Positions 34,534 to 43,455 of a DNA stretch of 64,000 bases are shown piece by piece. The position numbers and the translations under genes were made by a program. Location: contig NZ_SMSJ01000002.1 in the NCBI RefSeq assembly GCF_004355005.1, forward strand, positions 62,001 through 126,000. Direction: 5' to 3'. Every line of letters begins with the position of its first letter. Position 1 is the stretch's first letter. The notes under the pieces are model-generated. The model was not told the DNA's origin. It searched no databases and was given only the letters and a program-made list of their open reading frames with translations. This DNA comes from Dankookia rubra (lineage in GTDB: Bacteria; Pseudomonadota; Alphaproteobacteria; Acetobacterales; Acetobacteraceae).

Positions 34534-34654
34534 GCAGAGCTGCACAAGGCCTGGGCGGCAGGGCCGCCACCCCGGACCTGCCCGGCGCCCATTCCGCGGC
34601 ACGGCCGTTGCATTCCGCGGCGGGACTACGAACCCGCCCGGGAGGCCCACGCCA

Positions 34655-35614
34655 ATGACCCTCACCCGCCGCAGCATGCTGGCCGCGACGCTCGCCTCCG
34701 GCGCCGCCGGCCTCGCCGCACCCGCGGTGCGCGCCCAGGGCGTCACCGTGAAGGTCGGCGCGCTGCGCCTGATCCATTCCATCGCGCCCTACATGTATGA
34801 GCGCTTCCAGCCCGCGGGAATGAAGATCGAGATCGTGGTCTTCGAGAGCCCGACCGAGTCGAAGAATGCCGTCGTCACGAAGTCGGTCGATTTCGGCGCC
34901 TTCGGCATCGCCGCCGGCATCCTCGGCGCCGCGGCGCGCGAGCCGGTGGTGGTGGTCGGCTCCTGCTGCGACCGCGGCATGGCGGTGGTGGCGCGCAAGG
35001 ATGGCGGCATCGACAAGCTGGCCGACCTCCGCGGCAAGAAGGTCGGCATCTGGCCCGGCTCGACGCAGGAAGTCTTCATCCTCGAGCGGCTGCGGATGGA
35101 GGGCATGACCATCCGCGACATCCAGCCGATCCGCGTCTCCTTCAGCGAGATGCCGATCGCCCTCGCCCGCGGCGATGTCGACGCCTATGTCGGCGCCGAG
35201 CCGGGGCCGGGCGTCTCGGTTGCCTCCGGCATCGGCAAGATCGTCGAATATCCCTATTCCACGCCGATGGGCTCGCTGAACATGATCTTCGCCACGCATG
35301 CGGAGACCGTGGCGCAGAAGCCCGATCTGGTGCGGCAGATGCTGCGCGTGCACCGCAAGGCGAGCGAGTTCGGCATGGCCAACCGCGAGTTGACAATCGA
35401 GACCGCGGTCGCCCGGCTCGGCATGAAGCGCGAGGCGCTCGAGGTCAGCCTTCCCAATGTCGAGCTGAACTGGCAGATGACGCCGGGGATGGTGCAACGG
35501 TCGAAGACCTACGCCGACCACATGTTGAGCCTGAAGCAGATCCGCGCGATGCCGGATTTCGGTACCTTCTTCGCCACGCAGTTCTCCGACGAGCTGGCGA
35601 AGACGGCGGCATGA
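34655..35614 (+). CDS. ABC transporter substrate-binding protein (NitT/TauT type)
   Basis: 319 residues. The signal TRRSMLAATLASGAAGLAAP is twin-arginine-like. The mature part has the family layout: SIAPYMYERFQP, then KNAVVTKSVDFGAFGIAAG, then LADLRGKKVGIWPGST. It is periplasmic and delivers a small ligand to the adjacent permease. It starts a coupled run (binding protein, permease, ATPase, then enzymes), so the ligand is probably the substrate of the downstream amidohydrolases. Ligand identity is inferred only from context. Confidence 0.93.
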   Translation: MTLTRRSMLAATLASGAAGLAAPAVRAQGVTVKVGALRLIHSIAPYMYERFQPAGMKIEIVVFESPTESKNAVVTKSVDFGAFGIAAGILGAAAREPVVVVGSCCDRGMAVVARKDGGIDKLADLRGKKVGIWPGSTQEVFILERLRMEGMTIRDIQPIRVSFSEMPIALARGDVDAYVGAEPGPGVSVASGIGKIVEYPYSTPMGSLNMIFATHAETVAQKPDLVRQMLRVHRKASEFGMANRELTIETAVARLGMKREALEVSLPNVELNWQMTPGMVQRSKTYADHMLSLKQIRAMPDFGTFFATQFSDELAKTAA

Positions 35615-36411
35615 GCACGCTGGCCGGGCGGGGCATCTCGCCCCGCCAGGCGATGCTGGCGGTCGCCGCCCCGGTGCTCGGCCTGGTCGCCTGGCACCTC
35701 TCGACCAGTGGGCGCGCCTTCAGCCTTATCCCACCGCCCTGGGATGTCGCGGTGCAGTGGTGGGACCTCGCCTTCGGCGGGGTCTGGGACGACCTTTATT
35801 CGGCGACGCTGCTGGACCATACGCTCGCCAGCCTCGGCCGGGTCTATGGCGGATTCGCCCTGGCGGCGCTGGTCGCGCTGCCGCTCGGGATGCTGATCGG
35901 CCGCATCGCCGTGGTGCGCGACCTGCTCGACCCCTCGCTGCAGATCCTGCGGCCCATCCCGGTGACCGCCTGGCTGCCGCTGGCGATGATCGTCTTCGGC
36001 ATCGGCCCCCGCTCGGCCTTCTTCCTAGTCTTCCTCGGCGCTTTCTACCCGATCCTGCTGAACACCATCTTCGGCGTCCGCAGCGTGGAGGGGCGGCTGT
36101 TCGAGGCCGCGGCGATGCTCGGCGTCAATCGCCAGGCGATCTTCTGGAAGGTGGTGCTGCCGGCATCGCTGCCCTCGATCTTCACCGGGCTGCGGCTTGG
36201 CCTCGGCTTCGCATGGGTGGTGATCGTGGTGGGCGAGATGACCGGGGTGCAGACCGGGCTCGGCGCCATCATCATGGAGGCGCGGCAGCTCTCCCGCACC
36301 GAGATCGTCATCGCCGGCATGGTCACCATCGGGTTGCTCGGCTTCGTCTCCGACCAGTTGGTGCAGATGCTGGGACGGCGCCTCCTGCGCTGGAGCCCGC
36401 AGCATGGATGA
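35611..36411 (+). CDS. ABC transporter permease (NitT/TauT type)
   Basis: 266 residues with about six membrane spans. The cytoplasmic coupling loop contains EAAAMLGVNRQAIFWKVVLP, the EAA motif of binding-protein-dependent permeases. The ATG overlaps the binding-protein stop (ATGA), indicating tight coupling. It forms the membrane channel with the ATPase encoded next. Confidence 0.95.
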   Translation: MSTLAGRGISPRQAMLAVAAPVLGLVAWHLSTSGRAFSLIPPPWDVAVQWWDLAFGGVWDDLYSATLLDHTLASLGRVYGGFALAALVALPLGMLIGRIAVVRDLLDPSLQILRPIPVTAWLPLAMIVFGIGPRSAFFLVFLGAFYPILLNTIFGVRSVEGRLFEAAAMLGVNRQAIFWKVVLPASLPSIFTGLRLGLGFAWVVIVVGEMTGVQTGLGAIIMEARQLSRTEIVIAGMVTIGLLGFVSDQLVQMLGRRLLRWSPQHG

Positions 36412-37219
36412 CCTCTCCGCGGTCGGGACGCCGGTGCGCACCATGCTGCCGATCCTCGACGTGCGGAACGTCACCAAGCGCTTCGCCTTCGGCAATGAAA
36501 GCATTGCCGCGCTCTCCGATGCCACGCTGAGGATCGAGAAGGGCGAGTTCGCCTGCCTGATCGGCCCCTCCGGTTGCGGCAAGTCGACCCTGCTGCGCAT
36601 GGTCGGTGGCTTCGAGACGCCGAGCGAGGGCGCCTTGCTGATGTGGGGCAAGCCGGTCGCCGGGCCGGGCCCCGACCGCGGCATGGTGTTCCAGGATTAC
36701 GGCCTGTTTCCCTGGCTGACGGTGGCCCAGAATGTCGGCTTCGGCCCCGCCGCGCGCGGCCGCCCGAAGGCCGAGGTCGCGGCGACCGCCAAGCGCTTCG
36801 TCGACACTGTGGGGCTCACCCGCTTCGCCGATGCCTATCCGCACCAGCTCTCCGGCGGCATGAAGCAGCGCGTGGCGATCGCCCGCGTGCTGGCCAACGA
36901 CGCCGAGGTTGTGCTGATGGACGAACCGTTCGGTGCGCTCGACGCCTTCACCCGCGAGCGCCTGCAAGCGGAGCTGCTGGAGATCTGGGCGCGCACGAAG
37001 CTGACGGTGATCTTCGTGACGCATGCCATCGAGGAGGCGATCATCCTTGCCGACCGCGTGGTGGTCATGTCGCCCGGCCCGGGGCGGATCGTCGCCGATG
37101 AGCGCATCGCTTTGGCCCGGCCGCGCGACCCGACCTCGCCCGAGTTCAACGCACTGCGGCGGCATCTCTCGGCGCTGCTGGGCGGGCATCACCAGTGGCG
37201 CCAGCCGCGCCGGTGGTAG
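36404..37219 (+). CDS. ABC transporter ATP-binding protein (NitT/TauT type)
   Basis: 271 residues. Walker A is GPSGCGKST. The signature is LSGGMKQR. Walker B is VVLMDEPFGALD, and the switch His lies in FVTHAIEEA. The gene overlaps the permease by 8 bases. It powers uptake through the adjacent permease. The N-terminal 12 residues before LPILDVRNVTKRF are unusual but carry the best in-frame ATG. Confidence 0.96.
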   Translation: MDDLSAVGTPVRTMLPILDVRNVTKRFAFGNESIAALSDATLRIEKGEFACLIGPSGCGKSTLLRMVGGFETPSEGALLMWGKPVAGPGPDRGMVFQDYGLFPWLTVAQNVGFGPAARGRPKAEVAATAKRFVDTVGLTRFADAYPHQLSGGMKQRVAIARVLANDAEVVLMDEPFGALDAFTRERLQAELLEIWARTKLTVIFVTHAIEEAIILADRVVVMSPGPGRIVADERIALARPRDPTSPEFNALRRHLSALLGGHHQWRQPRRW

Positions 37220-37249
37220 CGTCCCGCCGCCGCAGCCGGGGTCCCGCCG

Positions 37250-37726
37250 ATGCCAATCCGAATCCTCGCCGTCTCGGAACATCCCGACCTTGCGCCGCAG
37301 GTCGCCGCATGGCTGGTCGAGGCCTTCGGCCGGCCGGGCGGGCGCAGCATCGAGGAACTGACAGCGCTGATCCTAGGACCAACCAAGGGCCCCGAGGAGA
37401 GCTTCGTGCTGTTCGATGGCGACACGCCCGCCGGCACCGCCAGCCTGGCGCATGACGATCTGGACTCGCGGCCCGACCTCACCCCCTGGCTCGCCGGGGT
37501 TTACGTCCTGCCGGCCTTTCGCGGCCGCGGCCACGCCAGCATGCTGGTGCGGCACGTGGAGGGCTTCGCCCGCGCTGCCGGCATCGGCACTCTCTGGCTC
37601 TATACCTGGACCGCCGCGCCGCTCTATGCCGGGCTCGGTTGGGTGCATGCCGGGATGGAGCACGAGATCAAGCGCAACCTCCAGGTGCTGCTGATGCGCC
37701 GCGACCTGGCCGGAGACCCCGCATGA
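37250..37726 (+). CDS. GNAT family N-acetyltransferase
   Basis: 158 residues. The acetyl-CoA site reads VYVLPAFRGRGHASMLV, matching the R/Q-x-x-G-x-G/A motif, followed by EGFARAAGIGTLWLYT. It acetylates an unknown amine or peptide. It lies 30 bp after the ATPase gene and its stop overlaps the esterase start (ATGA), so it is embedded in the putative nitrogen-compound operon. It could detoxify or modify the transported compound. Confidence 0.88.
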   Translation: MPIRILAVSEHPDLAPQVAAWLVEAFGRPGGRSIEELTALILGPTKGPEESFVLFDGDTPAGTASLAHDDLDSRPDLTPWLAGVYVLPAFRGRGHASMLVRHVEGFARAAGIGTLWLYTWTAAPLYAGLGWVHAGMEHEIKRNLQVLLMRRDLAGDPA

Positions 37727-38568
37727 TGCACTACCCGATGGCCGATTTCTGGGCCGGCTCGACGCGGGACCAGCGCGACGCGGCCTATGACAATACCCGC
37801 GCCGTCGCCGACAGTGCCGCGCTGATAGCCGCGCGCAACGCCGCTTCCGCTGGATTCCGTGCGGCGCATACCGGGCATCTCGACCTGACCTATGCGGCGG
37901 GCGAGCGAACGGAATGGGACCTGTTTCCCGCCGTGGCGCCAAATGCGCCCTGCCTTGTCTTCGTTCATGGCGGCTATTGGCAGCGCAACCGGCGGGAGGA
38001 TTTCTGCATCCTCGCCGAGGGCGCCCTCGCCCGCGGCTGGTCGGTCGGCTTCCCCGGCTACACCCTGGCGCCGGATGCCTCGCTGACGCAGATCGTGGCG
38101 GAGGTCCATGCCGCCCTCTCCTGGCTGCAGGAGCATGGCCCGGCGCATGGCATTGCCGGACGCGTGGTGCTGTCGGGCTGGTCGGCCGGCGGGCACCTGG
38201 CCGCGGCCTGCGTCGGCCATCCGGCGGTCGCCGCCGGCCTGGCCATCTCCGGGGTCTTCGAGCTGGCGCCGATCCGCGACACCTACCTCAACGATAAGCT
38301 GCAACTGACGGAGGCCGAGATCCAAACGCTGTCGCCGCTGCGCCAGCCGATGGTGCGCAAGCCGATGGCGGTAGCCTACGGCAGCGGCGAGCTGCCGGAG
38401 CTGCGCCGCCAGTCACGCAAGTTCCACGCGGCGCGGGCCGAGGCGCATGTCCCGGGACCGCTGGTCCCGGTCGCCGGCGCCGACCATTTCCGCATCCTCG
38501 ACGCGCTGCGCGCGCCGGATAGCGAGCTGCTGCGCGCTGCCGCCGGCTTGCTGGAGTATCCCGCGTGA
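37723..38568 (+). CDS. Alpha/beta hydrolase, HGG esterase (kynurenine formamidase-like)
   Basis: 281 residues. The oxyanion motif FVHGGYWQRNRREDF lies near the N-terminus. The nucleophile is the Ser in GWSAGGHLAAAC. The catalytic His lies in GADHFRILDAL. This set resembles arylformamidases and HSL-like esterases. The ATG at 37723 overlaps the preceding stop, and its own stop overlaps the allophanate hydrolase start, so it is coupled on both sides. Amide or ester hydrolysis of a pathway intermediate is likely; the substrate is unknown. Confidence 0.88.
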   Translation: MMHYPMADFWAGSTRDQRDAAYDNTRAVADSAALIAARNAASAGFRAAHTGHLDLTYAAGERTEWDLFPAVAPNAPCLVFVHGGYWQRNRREDFCILAEGALARGWSVGFPGYTLAPDASLTQIVAEVHAALSWLQEHGPAHGIAGRVVLSGWSAGGHLAAACVGHPAVAAGLAISGVFELAPIRDTYLNDKLQLTEAEIQTLSPLRQPMVRKPMAVAYGSGELPELRRQSRKFHAARAEAHVPGPLVPVAGADHFRILDALRAPDSELLRAAAGLLEYPA

Positions 38569-40358
38569 CGGTGCCCGAGGTCTTCACCCTACCGGCACTG
38601 GCGAACTTCTTCGCCGCCGGCGGCAGTCCCGTCGCGGTCGCCGACGCGGCACTGGCGCGGATCGCGGCCTGGGACGACCCGGCGCTCTTCCTTGCCCGCG
38701 TGCCGCCCAGCACGGTCCGGGCACGCGCCGCGACGCTGGCGGCCGAGGGGCCGCAGGGCCGCGCCCTGTTCAGCGTCCCTTTCGTGCTGAAGGACAATAT
38801 CGACGCCGCCGGCGTGCCGACCACCGCGGCCTGTCCCGACTACGCCTATACCCCCGCAGAGGACGCGCCGGTCGTCGCCCGGCTGCTCGCGGCCGGCGCG
38901 GTGCTGCTGGGCAAGGTCAACCTCGACCAATTCGCCACCGGGCTCAACGGCACGCGCAGCCCCCATGGCGCGCCGCGCAATCCGGTGCTGCCGGACTGTG
39001 TCCCCGGCGGTTCCTCCTCGGGCTCCGCCACCGCGGTCGCGGCCGGCATCGCCGCCTTCTCGCTGGGGACGGACACCGCCGGCTCCGGGCGGGTCCCGGC
39101 GATGCTGAACAACATCGTCGGGCTGAAACCTAGCCTCGGCCTGGTGCCGACACAGGGCGTGGTGCCGGCCTGCCGGTCGCTCGACGTCGTGTCGGTCTTC
39201 GCGCTCACGGTGGCCGATGCCGGCGCGGTGCTGGAGGTCATGGCGGGCCCGGCCTCGGCTGACCGCTATTCGCGCGCTGCCCCCGTCGGTTGGCGCGCCG
39301 TCCCGGCGCCGCAGCCGGCCTGGCAGCTGGCGGCGCCTTTGCCCGAACAACTGGTCTTCGACAGCCCCGACGACGCCGCGCTGTACGATGCGGCCCTGGC
39401 GCGGGCGGAGGCGCTGGGCGGCACCGTCACCCGCGTCGATATCGCGCCCTTCCTGGCGATCGCCCGCCGACTCTATGACGGTGCATGGGTGGCGGAACGC
39501 ACCGCAGCGCTGCGCGACCTGCTGACGACGAAGCCGGAGGCGATCCATCCGGTGACCCGCGGGATTCTTGAGGCCGGACTTGACAAGCGCACCATCGACG
39601 CCTGGGACGATTTCCACGCTGCCGCCGAAGCGCGCCGCTTGGCACGTGCGCTCTTCGCCCGGACGGATATCCTGCTGCTGCCGACCGCGCCGGGCGCGCC
39701 GACGCTCGCCGACTTGGCGGCGGAGCCCGTTGCGGCCAATAGCCGGCTCGGCACCTATACGAATTTCGTCAATATCTGCGACCTCTCGGCACTCGCCGTG
39801 CCCTCCGGCTTCCGCGCCAATGGACGGCCGGCCGGTGTGACCTTGGTCGGGCCTGCCTTCGCCGAGGCACGGCTGGCCGGGCTCGGCGCGGCGCTGCATG
39901 CGGTCGCGGGCGTGACGCTGGGCGCCACCGGCGCAGCGACGCCGCCGCCGCCTGTTCCACCGCCCCTGGCCCCCGGCGAGCTCCCGCTGCTGGCGATCGG
40001 GGCGCATATGGCCGGGCTGCCGCTGAACCCGCAGGTGCTGCGGCACGGTGGGCGGTTTCTATCGGCCGCGCGCACCGCGCCGCTCTACCGCTTCCACGAC
40101 CTCGGCAACCGGCCGGGCTTAGTGAGGGTGGCGGAGGGCGGCGTCGCCATAGCCGGCGAGGTCTGGGCCTTCCCTGCCGCCAGCGTCGGGCCCTTCCTCG
40201 CGGAAATTCCGCCGCCGCTCGGCTTCGGCCGGGTGACGCTCGAGGACGGCTCGACTCCGCTCGGCTTCCTATGCGAGGCGGCGGGCGTCATCGGCATGCC
40301 GGACATCTCCGCGACCGGCGGCTGGCGCGCGCATATAAGGGGAAAGGAACGGGCTTGA
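38565..40358 (+). CDS. atzF: Allophanate hydrolase
   Basis: 597 residues in two parts. The N-terminal amidase domain has the triad Lys76 (VLKDNI), cis-Ser near 150 ([10 protein letters not shown]) and nucleophile Ser174 ([11 protein letters not shown]). After a Pro-rich linker near residue 465, a C-terminal domain with [14 protein letters not shown] and a GEVWAFPA block matches the AtzF/DUR1,2 C-domain. It converts allophanate to CO2 and ammonia. GTG 38565 overlaps the preceding stop. No urea carboxylase is visible, so allophanate probably comes from another route such as ureide or biuret breakdown. Confidence 0.88.
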   Translation: MTVPEVFTLPALANFFAAGGSPVAVADAALARIAAWDDPALFLARVPPSTVRARAATLAAEGPQGRALFSVPFVLKDNIDAAGVPTTAACPDYAYTPAEDAPVVARLLAAGAVLLGKVNLDQFATGLNGTRSPHGAPRNPVLPDCVPGGSSSGSATAVAAGIAAFSLGTDTAGSGRVPAMLNNIVGLKPSLGLVPTQGVVPACRSLDVVSVFALTVADAGAVLEVMAGPASADRYSRAAPVGWRAVPAPQPAWQLAAPLPEQLVFDSPDDAALYDAALARAEALGGTVTRVDIAPFLAIARRLYDGAWVAERTAALRDLLTTKPEAIHPVTRGILEAGLDKRTIDAWDDFHAAAEARRLARALFARTDILLLPTAPGAPTLADLAAEPVAANSRLGTYTNFVNICDLSALAVPSGFRANGRPAGVTLVGPAFAEARLAGLGAALHAVAGVTLGATGAATPPPPVPPPLAPGELPLLAIGAHMAGLPLNPQVLRHGGRFLSAARTAPLYRFHDLGNRPGLVRVAEGGVAIAGEVWAFPAASVGPFLAEIPPPLGFGRVTLEDGSTPLGFLCEAAGVIGMPDISATGGWRAHIRGKERA

Positions 40359-40744
40359 TGGATATCGATATCCCCGAGGTGCTGGCCGAGATGCAGGCCA
40401 TGTTCGCCGAGTATGAACGGGCGCTGGTCACGAACGATGTTGTCGTGCTGCAGGAGTTGTTCCGCAAGGATGCCCGCACCCTCCGCTATGGCCCGGCCGA
40501 GAACCTGCTGGGCTGGGAGATGATCGCCGCATTCCGCGCCGGGCGCTCGCCGGTCGGGCTGGAGCGGACGCTGCAGAACACCGTCATCACAACTTATGGC
40601 CGCGATTTCGCCACGGCAAATACCGAGTTCCTGCGTGGCTCGCGGCACGGGCGGCAAAGCCAGACCTGGGTGCGCTTTCCCGAGGGCTGGCGGATCGCCG
40701 CCGCGCATGTGTCGCTGATGCCGGCGCCGGGCAACGTGCCGTAG
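40358..40744 (+). CDS. DUF3225 family protein (AtzH/HpxZ-like)
   Basis: 128 residues, an NTF2-like small domain: [20 protein letters not shown], then [13 protein letters not shown] and [20 protein letters not shown]. Members accompany amidases in s-triazine and oxalurate catabolism (AtzH, HpxZ), where the fold handles small ureido compounds. The start overlaps the allophanate hydrolase stop (TGATG). The association with AtzF strengthens both calls. The exact reaction here is not established. Confidence 0.82.
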   Translation: MDIDIPEVLAEMQAMFAEYERALVTNDVVVLQELFRKDARTLRYGPAENLLGWEMIAAFRAGRSPVGLERTLQNTVITTYGRDFATANTEFLRGSRHGRQSQTWVRFPEGWRIAAAHVSLMPAPGNVP

Positions 40745-40878
40745 GAAAGGCCAGGGCGGAGGTAGCCTCCCCGGCCCCTCCTCCATTCCTTTGGGTCGGG
40801 TGCCACCGCGCGGCGACATGCCACTCACGGAAAGGACGGGAGGGGTCGGAAAGGGAGTCCTTTTCCCTACCCAGTTCC
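40745..40878. repeat. Dispersed intergenic palindromic repeat, full copy C
   Basis: A 134-bp imperfect palindrome exactly filling the gap between convergent stops. Its centre, CCTTTGGGTCGGGTGCCACC...CACTCACGGAAAGG, resembles the cores of copies A and B. The outer right arm, GGGAGGGGTCGGAAAGGGAG then TCCTTTTCCC, follows the same GGGGTCGG...TACCTT/TCC pattern. It could act as a bidirectional terminator. Confidence 0.65.
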
Positions 40879-42081
40879 CTACTCAGCCAGGAACCGCGCC
40901 GCCGCGTCGCCGAGGATGCGGCAGCACAGCGCCAGATCCTCCTCCTTCGTGTCCTCCGCCCAGTGGTGGCTGATGCCACCGATCGAGGGCGTGAACAGCA
41001 TTGCCACCGGCATGGCCCGCGCCATGTATTGTGCATCGTGCCCCGCCCCGCTCGGCATCCGCTGCCAGAGGCCGGGCGCCAGGCCCTCGGCCGCCGCGTC
41101 CAGCGCCGCCATCATCGCCGGATCGCAGGGGGCAGGCAGCGACTTGCTGATGTTCAGCAGCGTCGCCGTGGTCCGTTCCCGCCGGTTGCTCTCCTGCACG
41201 CAGGCGCGCAGACACCGCTCCATCCGCTCCAGCACCGCGACGTCGATGTCGCGGAATTGGAAGAGGATATCCGCCCTGCCGGGGATGATGCTCGGCGCGC
41301 CAGGCTCGACGGCGATGCGGCCACAGGTCCAGGTGCTGCGCTCGCCGCAGACCTTTGGAAATTCCTGGTCGATCATCGCCAGCAGACGTACCGCCGCCAG
41401 GCCGGCATCGCGTCGTTCGGCCATGGTGGTGCCGCCGGCATGGTCCTGCATGCCTTCGATGGTGATGCGCCACTGCCAAATGGCGACGATGCCGGTGACC
41501 ACGCCGGCGCGCAGCCCGGCCTGCTCCAGCTGCGTCCCCTGCTCGATATGCATCTCGAGGAAGCCCTTGTGGCGACCCTTCTCGAGTTGCATGCGCGGCT
41601 TGCCGGCGAGGCCCGCGGTGGCCAATGCGTCGCGCAGCGGGATGCCGTCGGTGCGGTTGCGGCTGCGATCGATCTCGTCATCCGGCAACAGACCGAGGAT
41701 GGAGCGGCTGCCGAGGAAGCCGCCCTCGAAATGCCCCTCCTCATCGGCAAAGGCGACCACGTCCACCGGCAGCCCGGCCCGCGCCAGGGCTAGGCCGGCG
41801 ACCACACCTAGCGCGCCGTCCAGCCAGCCGGCGTAATTCTGGGTCTCGATATGGCTGCCGGCCAGCAGATGGGGACCAGCGCCCTTGTGCCGGCCATAAA
41901 CATTGCCGATGCCATCGATCGATGGGTCGAGCCCGATCTCGGCGATCCGCTCCATCAGCCAGCGGCGGCTTTCCATGTCCTCCGACGAATAGGTGGGTCG
42001 GTGGACGCCGGTCTTGTAGGCGCCGATCCGCCGTAGCTCGTTGAGGTCGCGAAGGAAGCGGTCAGCGTCGATCTGCGGCAT
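40879..42081 (-). CDS. Zinc hydrolase, N-carbamoyl-L-amino acid/allantoate amidohydrolase type
   Basis: 400 residues of the M20-like hydantoinase/carbamoylase family. Metal ligands are visible in AGSHIETQ (His), LDGALGV (Asp), DEEGHF (Glu), EMHIEQGTQL (His) and the late HHWAEDT (His). MPSGAGHDAQYMA is the family signature for ligand binding. It cleaves the carbamoyl group of ureido acids such as allantoate or N-carbamoyl amino acids. GAGG lies near the ATG at 42081; an upstream extension of 35 Arg-rich codons is not credible. It faces the transporter/allophanate operon and supports a ureide theme. Confidence 0.9.
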   Translation of the reverse strand: MPQIDADRFLRDLNELRRIGAYKTGVHRPTYSSEDMESRRWLMERIAEIGLDPSIDGIGNVYGRHKGAGPHLLAGSHIETQNYAGWLDGALGVVAGLALARAGLPVDVVAFADEEGHFEGGFLGSRSILGLLPDDEIDRSRNRTDGIPLRDALATAGLAGKPRMQLEKGRHKGFLEMHIEQGTQLEQAGLRAGVVTGIVAIWQWRITIEGMQDHAGGTTMAERRDAGLAAVRLLAMIDQEFPKVCGERSTWTCGRIAVEPGAPSIIPGRADILFQFRDIDVAVLERMERCLRACVQESNRRERTTATLLNISKSLPAPCDPAMMAALDAAAEGLAPGLWQRMPSGAGHDAQYMARAMPVAMLFTPSIGGISHHWAEDTKEEDLALCCRILGDAAARFLAE

Positions 42082-42850
42082 GGTGCCTCGTCTCGGGGTA
42101 AGCCTTGATGCTGCCGCGCCGCAGCAACTCGCGCCAGGGGCCGGCTGCCCCACGACGCTTCGACGTCCGCCGCGCCGCCTTTGCAAGCCCGATCCGCGCC
42201 ACGCCAGGCGGCGGGGTGGACAATGGCCGAGCCGCTTGCGGAATGACGAACCGATTTATCGGACCTGCCTGCCAATCGTGTAGCCTTCCGGAGCGGTCTG
42301 TTCGCGCCGACCGGCTGTCTCGGCCGACGTCGGCGCGGCGAATGACGCGACATCGAGGCGGAAGCCCTTCGACTACATTACCTGGTAAGCGACGAGTGCC
42401 TCGTCACAGGAGCCGTTCATGGCGGATTGGTGCCGACTCGACCGGATCTTGCCGGCCGATTGCGCCGACTCGCACCGCCCAGGCACTGCTTGATCGCGAA
42501 CTAGCGAGGTTATCTCCGTTCAGGCAGGCAACTTTGCACGCGTAAATCACAATTTTGTGATATTCAGCCGCGACAGATTGGCAGGATCGCCGGAAAGGAT
42601 GGCAGGACGGACATTTCAGCGAGGCTTTGCATACGTTTCAGGCTCGAGCTGCCGAAACCGGAAATCGGCAGAGAAGTGCGGAATTTAACGCAAATGTGTC
42701 CATCGCTTAGGGAACCGATATGGCAACTCGCCTGATGTTTCGCACATCCATCGGCCGACATTTTCATAAGCAAGTCGTTACGTCATATCGTGCCGATGCC
42801 ATCTCGTTCCGCTTGCAGATGCGCGCGTGGGCTTTGATATTCAGGGGGCC
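42082..42850. other. Long non-coding, AT-richer region
   Basis: 769 bp with no convincing gene on either strand. The part from about 42540 to 42840 is distinctly less GC-rich than anything nearby. It contains a perfect short palindrome at 42546-42561 and several T/A-rich runs. It separates a divergent pair (carbamoylase on minus, MarR on plus), so it must hold both promoters. Unannotated small RNA or horizontally acquired remnant cannot be excluded. Confidence 0.5.
42546..42561. promoter_or_regulatory. Perfect AT-rich dyad, possible operator
   Basis: ATCACAATTTTGTGAT has 7-bp arms (ATCACAA/TTGTGAT) around a TT centre. It lies about 290 bp upstream of the marR-like gene and 465 bp from the carbamoylase start. 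Such a perfect AT-rich palindrome is unlikely by chance at this GC content and suits a dimeric regulator. Which protein binds is unknown. Confidence 0.4.
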
Positions 42851-43369
42851 ATGCAACTCACGAATGTCCAAGGCGCAGGACCGATCGCGCCATCAATCCA
42901 GATCCTGTCAACCGCCGGCACGGCCGGCGATAACGCCGCACGGGAAGATCTGCCGCCCGCCCTTCTCGCCATGATGATGACGGCGAACCGCATCATGGCC
43001 ACCGAAGCGGTCCGCGCCGTGCCTGACGGCCGCCTGACACCGCCGCAGTTCCGCATCCTCAACTACCTGCTGGTGGCTCCCGGGGCCTCGCTCTCCGAAG
43101 TCGCCGCCTATCTCGGCGTCCGCCTTCCCACCGCCTCGGTCATGCTGGTGAAGCTGGCCGCCGAAGGCTACGTGCTCCGCAGCCGCCATCCGACCTCGCG
43201 CCGCCGCATGCAGCTCGTCCTCACCGAACGTGGCCAGGAGATCACCACCTCGGTCCGCACCGCGCTTTTCAGCCGCCTCCATGCCGGCCTCGACCGGCTC
43301 GAGGAAACCGAGCGCGGCGTGCTGCAGGAGGCTATGCCGGCGCTCCGCCGGCTCTTCGCCCAGGTCTGA
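42851..43369 (+). CDS. MarR family transcriptional regulator
   Basis: 172 residues. The winged-helix domain spans about 60-140: LTPPQFRILNYLLVAPGASL, SEVAAYLGVRLPTASVMLVK (recognition helix), then the wing RSRHPTSRRRMQLVLTERGQ. The N-terminus is uncertain: ATG 42851 with AGGGGG close upstream, or the MMMT cluster near 42970. It probably regulates adjacent genes in response to a small ligand. The convergent neighbour is a cyclase-family gene. Confidence 0.88.
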   Translation: MQLTNVQGAGPIAPSIQILSTAGTAGDNAAREDLPPALLAMMMTANRIMATEAVRAVPDGRLTPPQFRILNYLLVAPGASLSEVAAYLGVRLPTASVMLVKLAAEGYVLRSRHPTSRRRMQLVLTERGQEITTSVRTALFSRLHAGLDRLEETERGVLQEAMPALRRLFAQV

Positions 43370-43381
43370 ATGCCCGGCCAA

Positions 43382-43405
43382 AGAGGGGCGTGCCTGGCCC
43401 CCTCT
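43382..43405. terminator. Hairpin between convergent marR-like and cyclase genes
   Basis: AGAGGGG (43382-43388) pairs with CCCCTCT (43399-43405) across a 10-base loop, 12 bases after the regulator stop. There is no T-run. It resembles one arm of the dispersed palindromes. Confidence 0.45.
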
Positions 43406-43455
43406 CCGGCTGGTCACCGTCGCGCCAGGCACCGGACATCGGCACGCGCCGCGCC

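Noticed and set aside
32068-34782. 904-codon minus-strand open frame across the P1B ATPase and hydroxyacid dehydrogenase
   Set aside because: Low-complexity Ala/Arg/Ser translation with no motif; both plus-strand genes have intact catalytic motifs.
42720-42974. 84-codon plus-strand frame in the AT-richer region
   Set aside because: Runs into the MarR gene in another frame, with no ribosome site and no recognisable sequence.
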